A DNA stretch of 40,086 nt, from contig JAWXCB010000005.1 in the NCBI GenBank assembly GCA_034440455.1, forward strand, positions 1 to 40,086. Reading direction: 5' to 3'. The position numbers and the translations under genes are program-made. This document shows positions 21,159 through 29,501 of the stretch, in pieces. This stretch comes from JAWXCB01 sp034440455 (lineage in GTDB: Bacteria; Bacteroidota; Bacteroidia; Chitinophagales; CAIOSU01). Within the stretch, counting starts at the first letter, position 1. The number at the start of each line of letters is the position of its first letter. A model generated the notes under the pieces. It saw only the letters and a list, made by a program, of their open reading frames with translations, was not told where the DNA came from and made no database searches.

Positions 21159-24100
21159 GTGAAACTGCTTCGGCTGAACGGGTTTTTATTGCTCTTGCTT
21201 TTATGTGCTGCCGCCACCGCGCAAGACCTATCGCGCCTGCGTTTTAAAACTGTGCCTGTGAGCGGAGATACGCTGCAACTTGATTCGCTTAGTATCGTGG
21301 AAGGCTCGCTGGTGGTGCGTGACGGAGGGAGTAAGCTGATAGATACTTCTGCCTACACGTTTGACGCGGTGAAAAGTTCTCTGGTATGGAAGAGTCGTCC
21401 TGCGAGTGATAGTGTAACGGTTGTATATCGCACGTTTCCGTTTAGCCTTGCGCGCGTGGTTTATAAAAAGAATCCGGCAGGCGCGGGACAGTTGGAAGAT
21501 TATCTGCTCAATCCGTTTTCTTACATCCCGCCCAACACCTCTGCCGCGACTATTGATTTCGGCTCGTTAGAATATAACGGAAGTTTTGCGCGCGGCTTGT
21601 CCTTTGGAAATAATCAGGACGTTGTTTTGAATTCAAGTTTCAACTTGCAAATTGCAGGAAACATCACGGAGGATATTGAAATTCTTGCCGCGCTCACCGA
21701 TAACAATATTCCCATTCAGCCGGATGGCACCACGCAGCAGTTGCAGGAGTTTGACAGAGTGTATATCCAACTCACCAAGCAGCCGCACCGCTTGATAGTG
21801 GGCGACTATGACATCAAAAGCCCAGAAGGATATTTCATGAAATATTACAGGAACCTGCAAGGCGCGAGTTATTCGGGCAGTTTCAACTTGTCGGAAAAAG
21901 AAAAAGTGATTGCGCAGGCAAGCATCGCAGTGCCCAAGGGAAGATTCAATCGCTTCACGCTTCCCGTATCGGAAGGCAATCAGGGTCCTTATAAATTGAT
22001 TGGCGCTAATGGCGAAACATTCATCATCGTGCTTGCGGGAACGGAGCGCGTGTTTGTGAACGGAAGACAAATACAACGAGGCGCGGAGAATGATTATGTG
22101 ATTGATTACAATTTGGGTGAAATTATTTTCACTCCCAAATTATTAGTGACGCGCGATTTGCGCATCACCGTTGAGTTTGAATATTCCGACAGGAATTATT
22201 TCAGAACAACTGCGGTAGCTAACGCGGGCTATGAGCGCGAGAAAGTGAAATTCAGGGTGAATGCTTACACCGAGCAAGACAGCAAGAACCAACCCGTTGA
22301 TGCCGACTTCACTGCACAGCAAAAAGGCGCAATGGAAACTGCCGGAGATAATCCCATCGGTATTCTCTATCCGGGGTTTGAATTGGAAGAATTTGATGTG
22401 GACAGAATTCTTTATGCGCTGATTGATGGCGATTCGCTCACGCCCGAAGTGGACACCGTGTTTGTTTATTCCACCGACCCTGACAGCGCGGAGTATCGCG
22501 TGAACTTCACGTTTGTGGGGCAGCGGCAAGGCGATTATGTGCAATCCTCATCGAATGTGAATGGAAGAGTGTTTCGTTATATCCCCCGCGTGAACGGAAC
22601 GCGGCAGGGTTCTTTCATTCCGTTTCGCGTGCTTGTTACTCCGAAAAGATTGCAGATGGTTACCGCTGCAATGGATTTGAAACCTACCGTAAATGATTTC
22701 TTCACGATTGAAGGCGCAGTAAGCAACAGCGACCTGAATAATTTTTCGCGGCTTGATGATGGCGATAATGCGGGCGCGGGATTAAAAACTGCCTATCAAC
22801 GGAATTTCAGGATTGGCGCTGAAAGCAAAAAGCAAAAGTTTACGGCAGATGCCAACTATGAATTTGTGAACCACAATTTCAAAGAGTTGGAGCGCTTTCG
22901 AACGGTGGAATTCAACCGCGACTGGAACTATTTGAAAACAGAAGTTGCCGATGAGCATATCGCAAATGCGCGGCTCAATTTTTCAAAAGAACAAGTTGGA
23001 AACGCGGGTTATCAGTTCTCCTCTTTTATATCAGGAGATAACTATACGGGATTTCAGCACCGCGCTTTCTCCACTTTTTCACGCAAGGGATATTCTGCAA
23101 ATGTTGACTTGCGCTTTCTCACCACGGAGGCGACAACGGAAAACACAAAATACATCTGGCCGATGGTGGAAGTTGCCAAGGCTTTTGACAAACTGAAAGG
23201 ATGGAAAATAGGCAGCCGCTACGAGCAGGAAATCAACAAGCGAAGAGAAGCGCAAACGGATACGCTGCTGCCAACCGGTTTTGTGTATAATGACTGGCGC
23301 GTGTATATCGCAAGCGCTGATTCAGCGGTGAACAAAATGAAGCTCGAATACATCCGCAGACTTGAATTTTTCCCGAGGGAGAATGAAATGCGGCTTATCA
23401 CCAACAGTAATACGGTGAATGTGAATGGCAACTGGTTCACACACACAGCGCATAAGCTCAATTGGCAATTCACGTATCGCATGTTTGAAAGCGTTGACTC
23501 TGCGATTCAGGCGAAGGAGATAGAACATTATTATCTCGGAAGAATTGAATACGGATTGAATCTTGCCAAAGGCGCGGTGAACACAAATGTCCTCTATGAA
23601 TTAGGCGCGGGACGAGAGCCGAGGATTGAATACACGTATTTGAAAGTGCAGCCCGGTGAAGGTATTTTTATTTACAATGAAGATTACAACGGCAACGGAG
23701 TGAAAGACCAAAACGAATTTGAAATAGCGCCTCCCGGTTTTCCCGGTGATTATATTAGAGTGCTGAATCCCACCACGCAATTTGACGCGGTGGATGGCAC
23801 ACAATACAACCAATCGCTAAGCCTGAACCCGCGAGCAATATGGAATAATAAAAATGGCATACGCGAATTCATAGCCCGCTTCTCCTCCATCACATCGTTG
23901 CAGATTAACCGCAAAGTGTTTCGCGGGGAAGGAAGGTCGCCCTTCAATCCGTTTGTGTTTAGCGAAAGTGAACAATCGCTGGTTTCACTGGGAAGCCTTG
24001 TGCGCAACAGTATTTTCTTTAACAAGTCAAGCGCGAAATACAGTTTTGAATATACCTATCAGGATAACCAGCGCAAAAGCAACCAGGTGAGCGGATATGA

Positions 24101-24635
24101 AACCGTGACGCTGCGCGACCACATCGGCAGAGCAAGATGGACGATTTTTCAGCCGGTGAGCATTCTGCTCACCTACATTGCAGGAGAGAAATCGAACAGC
24201 TCGCAATTTTTTACGGAGCGCAATTACCGGATTAAGTCAAACGAGATAGAGCCGCAAGTGACGTATTTCTTCGGCACGAAATTCCGCCTCACGGGGCTTT
24301 ACAGTTTTACAAAGCGCAAAAACATTTTTATTGAAAACGGTGAAACCTCCACGAGCAACGAAGCGAGTTTGGAAGCGCGTTACAATGTAGTTTCAAAAAG
24401 CTCGCTCAGCGCAAAGTTTGCGTTTGTGCAGGTTGCATACACGGGCAGCGAAAACTCCGCAATTGAATTTGCGATGCTGCAAGGATTTAAAAACGGCAAC
24501 AACTACACGTGGAATGCTTCGTTTGAGCGCAGCCTTGCAAAAGCGATTCAACTCAGCATCGGCTATGAAGGCAGAAAGACGGGCGATGCAAAGCCCGTGC
24601 ATATCGGCAGGGCGCAGGTGCGGGCGATATTTTGA
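21159..24635 (+). CDS. Large secreted beta-rich outer-membrane protein, unknown function
   Basis: The 1158-residue protein has a signal peptide (hydrophobic 8-18, cut near TAQ at 22) and is rich in alternating beta-strand pattern throughout, with a C-terminal Phe (RAIF), as in barrel proteins assembled by BAM. A core region (about 130-350) contains GSLEYNGSFARGLSFGN, NIPIQPDGTTQQLQEFD and VIDYNLGEIIFTPKLL followed by FEYSDRNYFRTT; this suggests a family of large Bacteroidota surface proteins, reminiscent of parts of SprA, but I cannot place it. Most likely a barrel with a long periplasmic or outer region. The start is GTG at 21159. It stands alone after the inverted-repeat element, 68 bp before the DUF1415 gene. 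Confidence 0.8.
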   Translation: MKLLRLNGFLLLLLLCAAATAQDLSRLRFKTVPVSGDTLQLDSLSIVEGSLVVRDGGSKLIDTSAYTFDAVKSSLVWKSRPASDSVTVVYRTFPFSLARVVYKKNPAGAGQLEDYLLNPFSYIPPNTSAATIDFGSLEYNGSFARGLSFGNNQDVVLNSSFNLQIAGNITEDIEILAALTDNNIPIQPDGTTQQLQEFDRVYIQLTKQPHRLIVGDYDIKSPEGYFMKYYRNLQGASYSGSFNLSEKEKVIAQASIAVPKGRFNRFTLPVSEGNQGPYKLIGANGETFIIVLAGTERVFVNGRQIQRGAENDYVIDYNLGEIIFTPKLLVTRDLRITVEFEYSDRNYFRTTAVANAGYEREKVKFRVNAYTEQDSKNQPVDADFTAQQKGAMETAGDNPIGILYPGFELEEFDVDRILYALIDGDSLTPEVDTVFVYSTDPDSAEYRVNFTFVGQRQGDYVQSSSNVNGRVFRYIPRVNGTRQGSFIPFRVLVTPKRLQMVTAAMDLKPTVNDFFTIEGAVSNSDLNNFSRLDDGDNAGAGLKTAYQRNFRIGAESKKQKFTADANYEFVNHNFKELERFRTVEFNRDWNYLKTEVADEHIANARLNFSKEQVGNAGYQFSSFISGDNYTGFQHRAFSTFSRKGYSANVDLRFLTTEATTENTKYIWPMVEVAKAFDKLKGWKIGSRYEQEINKRREAQTDTLLPTGFVYNDWRVYIASADSAVNKMKLEYIRRLEFFPRENEMRLITNSNTVNVNGNWFTHTAHKLNWQFTYRMFESVDSAIQAKEIEHYYLGRIEYGLNLAKGAVNTNVLYELGAGREPRIEYTYLKVQPGEGIFIYNEDYNGNGVKDQNEFEIAPPGFPGDYIRVLNPTTQFDAVDGTQYNQSLSLNPRAIWNNKNGIREFIARFSSITSLQINRKVFRGEGRSPFNPFVFSESEQSLVSLGSLVRNSIFFNKSSAKYSFEYTYQDNQRKSNQVSGYETVTLRDHIGRARWTIFQPVSILLTYIAGEKSNSSQFFTERNYRIKSNEIEPQVTYFFGTKFRLTGLYSFTKRKNIFIENGETSTSNEASLEARYNVVSKSSLSAKFAFVQVAYTGSENSAIEFAMLQGFKNGNNYTWNASFERSLAKAIQLSIGYEGRKTGDAKPVHIGRAQVRAIF

Positions 24636-24703
24636 TGAGTGTGGGGGTGGAGTATAGAGTATGTTCAACTAAACTTCCGCTACCTTTATATTCAATCAAA
24701 AAA

Positions 24704-25246
24704 ATGCCTGCAAACTCAATCATCATCGCGCAAACGAAAAAGTGGATTTCCGATGTGGTGGTGGGCAATAACTTTTGCCCCTTTGCCGCGCGGGAGATGA
24801 AGCGCGGTACGGTGCATTATGCAGTGGCGCGTTCGGGAATAAATCACAAGCGCCTCCACTTTCTTACCAATGCTTTTCGGCAGTTGGATTCTGATGCTTC
24901 TATTGAAACCACGCTGCTGATTTTTCCTGTTTCATTTAAAACATTTCACGCCTACCTGCATTTGCTGGCAAATGGCGAACGCCTGTTGGAAAAATCAGGC
25001 AATGCGGGCGTGTATCAACTGGCGAGTTTTCATCCTGCCTATTTATTTGAAGGCGCGGCTGATGATGATGCTGCCAACTATACCAACCGCTCGCCTTACC
25101 CGATGCTGCACATCCTGCGCGAGGCGAGCCTCACGCTTGCCATTGACAGTCACCCCGACACTGCGGCAATTCCCGGGCGCAATATTAAGTATGCGCGAAA
25201 AAAAGGATTAGTGCAAATGCAGTTGCTGCGTGAGGCGTGTTTTTGA
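24704..25246 (+). CDS. DUF1415 family protein
   Basis: The 180-residue protein matches DUF1415, with the family motif VVGNNFCPFAARE (about 19-31), LLIFPVSFKTFHAYL (about 74-88) and HPAYLFEGAADDDAANYTNR (about 114-133), then RSPYPMLHILRE. No signal peptide or membrane segment is visible, so it is probably cytoplasmic. The Cys and charged residues could form an active site, but no activity is known to me. The start is ATG at 24704, directly before MPANSIIIAQTKKWI; an upstream ATG at 24632 would add 24 residues and overlap the outer-membrane gene. It is 152 bp before the metalloprotease gene. Confidence 0.88.
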   Translation: MPANSIIIAQTKKWISDVVVGNNFCPFAAREMKRGTVHYAVARSGINHKRLHFLTNAFRQLDSDASIETTLLIFPVSFKTFHAYLHLLANGERLLEKSGNAGVYQLASFHPAYLFEGAADDDAANYTNRSPYPMLHILREASLTLAIDSHPDTAAIPGRNIKYARKKGLVQMQLLREACF

Positions 25247-25282
25247 AAACAGCTTTTGGTGTAAACCTATTTTATAACGAGG

Positions 25283-25310
25283 CAGTTGACCGTGGACTAT
25301 TGACTTATCC
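25283..25310. repeat. Short heptamer array (CAGTTGA type)
   Basis: CAGTTGA, CCGTGGA, CTATTGA, CTTATCC keep a 7-bp phase. The array is weaker than others and lies upstream of the metalloprotease promoter. Confidence 0.4.
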
Positions 25311-25362
25311 CCACCCTCTGCACACCAGCCCCAACAAGCTATAAACGAAACCTATTTCGCCC

Positions 25363-25370
25363 TATCTTTG
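25363..25370 (+). promoter_or_regulatory. Candidate Bacteroidota -7 box before the metalloprotease
   Basis: TATCTTTG matches TAnnTTTG exactly and lies 28 bp before the ATG at 25399, which would give a leader of about 20 nt. No good TTTG is seen at the -33 position, so this is moderate evidence only. Confidence 0.45.
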
Positions 25371-25398
25371 TTACACTCACTCGAAAAACAATTTGGTT

Positions 25399-27255
25399 AT
25401 GAAAAATCTCTCTCTGCTGTTTGGCAGTATTGTGTTCGTATTTTCGGCTTACAGTCAGCAGTCCGGTTATTGCGGCACACAGATGCCCGAAGAAATGACC
25501 ACTTGGCTGAAGCAATACAAACAGTCGGGCGCATCGGCAGCAAAGCAGGCGGATGAAGGCATCTATTATATTCCGTTAAAAATACATCTTGTGGGGACGA
25601 ATGATGGCAGCGGCTATCACAAAATATCAAGCATCCTTGACGGGCTGTGCCATCTCAATGAGCAATATGAGCAGGTGGGTTTTCATTTTTATATCTATGG
25701 CGACATTAATTATGTGAACAACACCGCCTTGTATGAGCACACGAGTTTTAACGTGGGCAACATTATCACGCAAACAAAAACAGCAGACGTAGCAAACATC
25801 TATTACGTGCAGGACCCCGCTGGCAACTGCGGCTATTTTTCAGGATGGAGAGATTTTATGGCGATTGCAAAATCGTGTGCCGGACCCACAAACAGCACTG
25901 TGGCGCATGAGCTGGGACATTACTTTTCGTTGCCCCACACCTTCAGCGGATGGGAAGGGCGCAACGTGAGCGACCCTGCCGAATCTGATGATGAGCGCGT
26001 GAACGGCTCCAACTGCAACAACGCGGGCGACTATTTCTGCGACACGCCTGCCGATTTTATTTCTGACCGCTGGGGCTGCCCTTACAACAACACCAAGGTT
26101 GATTACGTGGGCACTCCTTATGCCGTTGATGGCAGCCTGTATATGTCTTATGCCAATGATGCCTGTCAAGATAAATTCAGCCCTGAGCAGATTGAAGCGA
26201 TGCGCTTGTATCTATTGACGGAGCGTTCTGATTTGTTGAATCATTCCGCACCGATAATTGACAGCGTTGGCGAAACGATAAGCATTTATCCTCCAAACGG
26301 AACGCTTGGCGTGCCGGCAAACTTCGCGCAGTTGAAATGGAAAAAAACAACGGGAGCCACGCATTACAATTTGCAGGTGACGCGCTACTTTAACGGCAAC
26401 TTCTCCAATGTTGATTTGGTATTGCAAGACACTACTTATATGCTCACCAACCTTGAGCCGGGCTATAACTATCGCTGGCGTGTGCGCCCCTTTAATGAGG
26501 GCAATACTTGCAGCAGCTATACTGCTTATTCGAGTTTCGTGACGCGCGCTGCTACTGCGATTGTGCCCAGCTTCTCTGTGTCGAATATCTCCTGCCCGGG
26601 CGAAACGGATGGCTCCATTTCAATTGGCGCATCAGGTGGCACAGGACCTTATTCTTATGATTGGTCAACCGGCACCACGGGGCAGTCGCTCGTGAACCTT
26701 ACGGAAGGAAATTATTTCCTCACCATCACCGATGCAGCGGGCGCTGATTCGCTCGTCATTTCATTTGATGTGGTGGAGCCTGAAACATTGGATGCGCAGA
26801 TTGTTCAATCGAATTATGTGCTGAATGCGGAGGTAAATGGCGGCACTCCTCCTTTTAATTATGCTTGGTCAAACGGAGTTACTGTTCCGCAAATCACCAT
26901 GACAGGCGCGGGCGATTATTCCATCACAGTTTCTGACAGTAAAGGATGCAGCACTACGAAATCATTTTTCTTCACCAGCATCACCGCGCTTGATGTAGCC
27001 GAAACGCGCATCTATCCCAACCCACTGCAAACGGGCGAAATGCTCACGGTTGATTTGTCTTCGAATGAAACATTCAAAGGAAGCATCGAAATTTTTGACA
27101 ACACGGGAAGAAGTGTTTTTCTGTTTGAAAAGACATTCCTCTCAGGAAAAACAAAAGAAACTTTGAGTTTGCCTGCATTCGCAAAGGGCGTGTATCTGCT
27201 GCGTATTTCGGGCGATGGCGTTCAGCCGTTCAACAGGAAGGTGGCGGTGTTTTAA
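25399..27255 (+). CDS. Secreted M43-type metalloprotease with SprB repeats and T9SS sorting domain
   Basis: The 618-residue protein has a signal peptide (MKNLSLLFGSIVFVFSAYSQ, cut near residue 20), a zinc metalloprotease domain with HELGHYFSLPH (170-180; H170, H174, H180, E171) and a Met-turn YMSYAND, typical of the M43 pappalysin-like family. A fibronectin-III-like segment (about 290-385) follows, then SprB-type repeats (about 390-525; NISCPGETDGSISIGASGGT and related), then a type A T9SS sorting domain (about 535-618, IYPNP ... GVYLLRISGDG). The protein is exported by T9SS and probably cleaves host or matrix proteins. The start is ATG at 25399; a TTG lies 6 bp upstream in frame. PorX in this window may regulate its export. 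Confidence 0.93.
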   Translation: MKNLSLLFGSIVFVFSAYSQQSGYCGTQMPEEMTTWLKQYKQSGASAAKQADEGIYYIPLKIHLVGTNDGSGYHKISSILDGLCHLNEQYEQVGFHFYIYGDINYVNNTALYEHTSFNVGNIITQTKTADVANIYYVQDPAGNCGYFSGWRDFMAIAKSCAGPTNSTVAHELGHYFSLPHTFSGWEGRNVSDPAESDDERVNGSNCNNAGDYFCDTPADFISDRWGCPYNNTKVDYVGTPYAVDGSLYMSYANDACQDKFSPEQIEAMRLYLLTERSDLLNHSAPIIDSVGETISIYPPNGTLGVPANFAQLKWKKTTGATHYNLQVTRYFNGNFSNVDLVLQDTTYMLTNLEPGYNYRWRVRPFNEGNTCSSYTAYSSFVTRAATAIVPSFSVSNISCPGETDGSISIGASGGTGPYSYDWSTGTTGQSLVNLTEGNYFLTITDAAGADSLVISFDVVEPETLDAQIVQSNYVLNAEVNGGTPPFNYAWSNGVTVPQITMTGAGDYSITVSDSKGCSTTKSFFFTSITALDVAETRIYPNPLQTGEMLTVDLSSNETFKGSIEIFDNTGRSVFLFEKTFLSGKTKETLSLPAFAKGVYLLRISGDGVQPFNRKVAVF

Positions 27256-27259
27256 TCAC

Positions 27260-27289
27260 ATGCCGGTCCGCCTAAGGCGGATCCGGCAT
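27260..27289. terminator. Bidirectional stem-loop between convergent genes
   Basis: ATGCCGG-TCCGCC (27260-27272) pairs with GGCGGA-TCCGGCAT (27276-27289) across a 3-nt TAA loop, with a one-base bulge. It sits between the stops of the metalloprotease (27255) and the first glycosyltransferase (27302), so it fits a two-way terminator. Its ends recall the stem at 3504-3525. Confidence 0.6.
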
Positions 27290-27301
27290 CCCCTGATGAT
27301 T

Positions 27302-28429
27302 TCAGTTAAAAATCCACTCTATCATCTTTACCGCATTCGCGTGGTTTGAGAATTTCTCCGCAAGCAATTGCTCCCTGCGTTGAATCATTTCACTTGTGAA
27401 ATCTTCATTGATTAGTTGAAGAATTGTTTTCTTCATTTCTTCCGCATTCTCCGCAAGAATGCACAGCGGCTCTAATCCCGTGTTTTGTACCATCTGCGAA
27501 TTCACCACGCAGAAACGCCCGTTGTATAAAGCATTCAGCATTTTCAATTTGATGCCCGTAGGCTGAAAAGTGGGCAGCACATTGAGTTGCGCATCCGCTA
27601 TCATCACCTGCATCTTTTCATTGTATGGATTGGGAATGAGCTCAAACCGAGCCTCTTTTTTCTTTGCTTCCTTTTCAAGCGTGCTGAGTGGTTCCTTACC
27701 GGCAATCTTCAATGGAAAATCAATTCCATCAAACACTTTGTGGATGAGATAAAATGCAGCCTGATTATTTTCCGCAACGCTCAGGTTGCCGTGATAGAGC
27801 GCATAGCTGCCTTTGCCTGTTTTTGAAGTTACCATTGAAAATGGATGAAAGGCGCGAGCATACTGCACCTTCACGTTGCTGAATTTCTGTTGAAGGTATT
27901 CCGTGTCATTGGGAGAAATGGCAAGAATAAGATTGGCATGTTGCAGAATTTCTTCAAACTCCCGCAGCTTCTTCGATTCCGAAAGCAAATAGAACTTGCG
28001 GAAGAAGTTGCGCTCTGCCTTTCCAAGACTGTTGTAATAATCCCACTCAATGTTGTGCATCCGCACAATCTTCATGCGGTTTTTCAAGGAAGGATGATTC
28101 AGATAGATGCAAGTGTGCAACCCTTCAAATAAAATCGGATGCTCATCTTCAACAAGGTTTGAAAGCAAATCATCGCTTTTGCGGGAGCCGACTATGTAGG
28201 GCACACTGCTGTATATCGCCTGATAGAATTTTGCGCGGGGATAATATTTTACTGACGCGCAAATCTTTTCTAACTCAGGCGATTCATCTCTGCCATAATG
28301 AAACGTGTGCAGATGCACTTGCACTCCGGCATCGTGCAGCGCTTTGATTTTGTAAAACACATCAATCACCCCGCCATAATCAGGAGGATAGGGAACATTG
28401 AAAGAAATGATGTGGAGGTGTTTATCCAA
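27302..28429 (-). CDS. Glycosyltransferase, GT4-like (second in run)
   Basis: The 375-residue protein has the GT-B shape: an N-terminal Rossmann domain with FNVPYPPDYGG (10-20), a middle region with RMHNIEWDYYNSLG (about 122-135), and a C-terminal domain with LYHGNLSVAENNQAA and PTGIKLKMLNALYNGRFCVV, resembling the GT4 family nucleotide-sugar pocket. It transfers a sugar to an unknown acceptor, probably for exopolysaccharide or LPS. The start is TTG at 28429, 8 bp inside the end of the previous gene (TTGGATAA), with no ATG nearby, so translation is coupled. It is the last gene of the recQ-glycosyltransferase run and converges on the metalloprotease. Confidence 0.82.
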   Translation of the reverse strand: MDKHLHIISFNVPYPPDYGGVIDVFYKIKALHDAGVQVHLHTFHYGRDESPELEKICASVKYYPRAKFYQAIYSSVPYIVGSRKSDDLLSNLVEDEHPILFEGLHTCIYLNHPSLKNRMKIVRMHNIEWDYYNSLGKAERNFFRKFYLLSESKKLREFEEILQHANLILAISPNDTEYLQQKFSNVKVQYARAFHPFSMVTSKTGKGSYALYHGNLSVAENNQAAFYLIHKVFDGIDFPLKIAGKEPLSTLEKEAKKKEARFELIPNPYNEKMQVMIADAQLNVLPTFQPTGIKLKMLNALYNGRFCVVNSQMVQNTGLEPLCILAENAEEMKKTILQLINEDFTSEMIQRREQLLAEKFSNHANAVKMIEWIFN

Positions 28430-29501
28430 AGCGGAAATACAAGTTTAATAACTTCTGTTCTTCGCGTTCCCAATTCAATTCTTCTCTTGCTTCAATGCAG
28501 TTTTTTCTAAGCTGCTCATACAACGCAGGATTTTCTTTCAATGAATAAACTGCTTCAACGATGGCTTGGGCAGATAAGTCTTTCAAAAGTAAACTCACGT
28601 CAAACTGCGCGTTGATTTTTTTGTATTCAGGAAACCCCATGTTGAGCGAAGGAACTCCATGATTGATATAATCGAAGAATTTATTCGCAAGCGAATAGTA
28701 GTAGCTCAATCCTTTGTTTTCAAGCAGGTTCAATCCGAGCCATGCGTTTGCAGTAAGCGTGTCTAACTTTTCAGGAGAAACAAAACCAAGAAATTCAATC
28801 TTCTGTTGCAAGCCAAGCGCGTTTACTTTCTGTCGCAATGCATCTGACAAGTCGCCTTCTCCGGCAATCTTCAGCGGCATATCAATGGATTGCATCGCTT
28901 CAATGAGTTGTTCTAATCCTCTTCCCTCATTCAACGCACCTTGATAAAGCAAATAATTTCCGGTGTTGGCAGGCGCAGTGGTTTTCTTTGGGACATTGCG
29001 AATCGTTTCAAATCTGATTCCATAAAGTTGATGAAATTGTTCCGCAAGACTTTCACTCACCGTCAGCGCGAGGTCAGCATGAGGAACAAACATTTTCCCT
29101 ACCCAACTCCAAATCATTTTAGTCACCGGGCGATTCACTACTTCGGGAACATCCTCGAAATACTCATGCGCGTCAAATACTTTCTTCTTCCCTTTTAGAA
29201 ATGCAACCTTAAAACAAGGAATGATAGTATCCAAGTCAACTGCTGCGTAAACATCAGCGCACATGAATAACAATTTCCAGAACAATCTGAAATTGTATTC
29301 GAGATAAAAGAGTTTTCCTTTGTTGAACAAACAACGTAAACGAATCGTCTTAAATGAAAACTGTGTTAGTTGTTTTGAATTTGTTAACTCTCTGCCAATA
29401 AGCGTAACGTCAAATCCATTTTTCGACAACGACTCACAGATGCGCTGCATCCTGCGGTCGTGCGTGATGTCATTGGTAACAGTGAAGATGATGGCTTTCA
29501 A
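28422..29501 (-). CDS. Glycosyltransferase, GT4-like (first in run)
   Basis: The 359-residue protein is a GT-B glycosyltransferase: FTVTNDITHDRRMQRICESL (about 6-25) at the N-terminus is typical, DAHEYFEDVPEVVNRP is conserved in the family, and LYQGALNEGRGLEQLIEAM and FLGFVSPEKLDTL lie in the C-terminal half. The nucleotide sugar is not known. The start is TTG at 29501, overlapping the recQ TGA stop by 4 bp (TTGA). The C-terminus overlaps the next glycosyltransferase by 8 bp. Confidence 0.85.
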   Translation of the reverse strand: MKAIIFTVTNDITHDRRMQRICESLSKNGFDVTLIGRELTNSKQLTQFSFKTIRLRCLFNKGKLFYLEYNFRLFWKLLFMCADVYAAVDLDTIIPCFKVAFLKGKKKVFDAHEYFEDVPEVVNRPVTKMIWSWVGKMFVPHADLALTVSESLAEQFHQLYGIRFETIRNVPKKTTAPANTGNYLLYQGALNEGRGLEQLIEAMQSIDMPLKIAGEGDLSDALRQKVNALGLQQKIEFLGFVSPEKLDTLTANAWLGLNLLENKGLSYYYSLANKFFDYINHGVPSLNMGFPEYKKINAQFDVSLLLKDLSAQAIVEAVYSLKENPALYEQLRKNCIEAREELNWEREEQKLLNLYFRFG

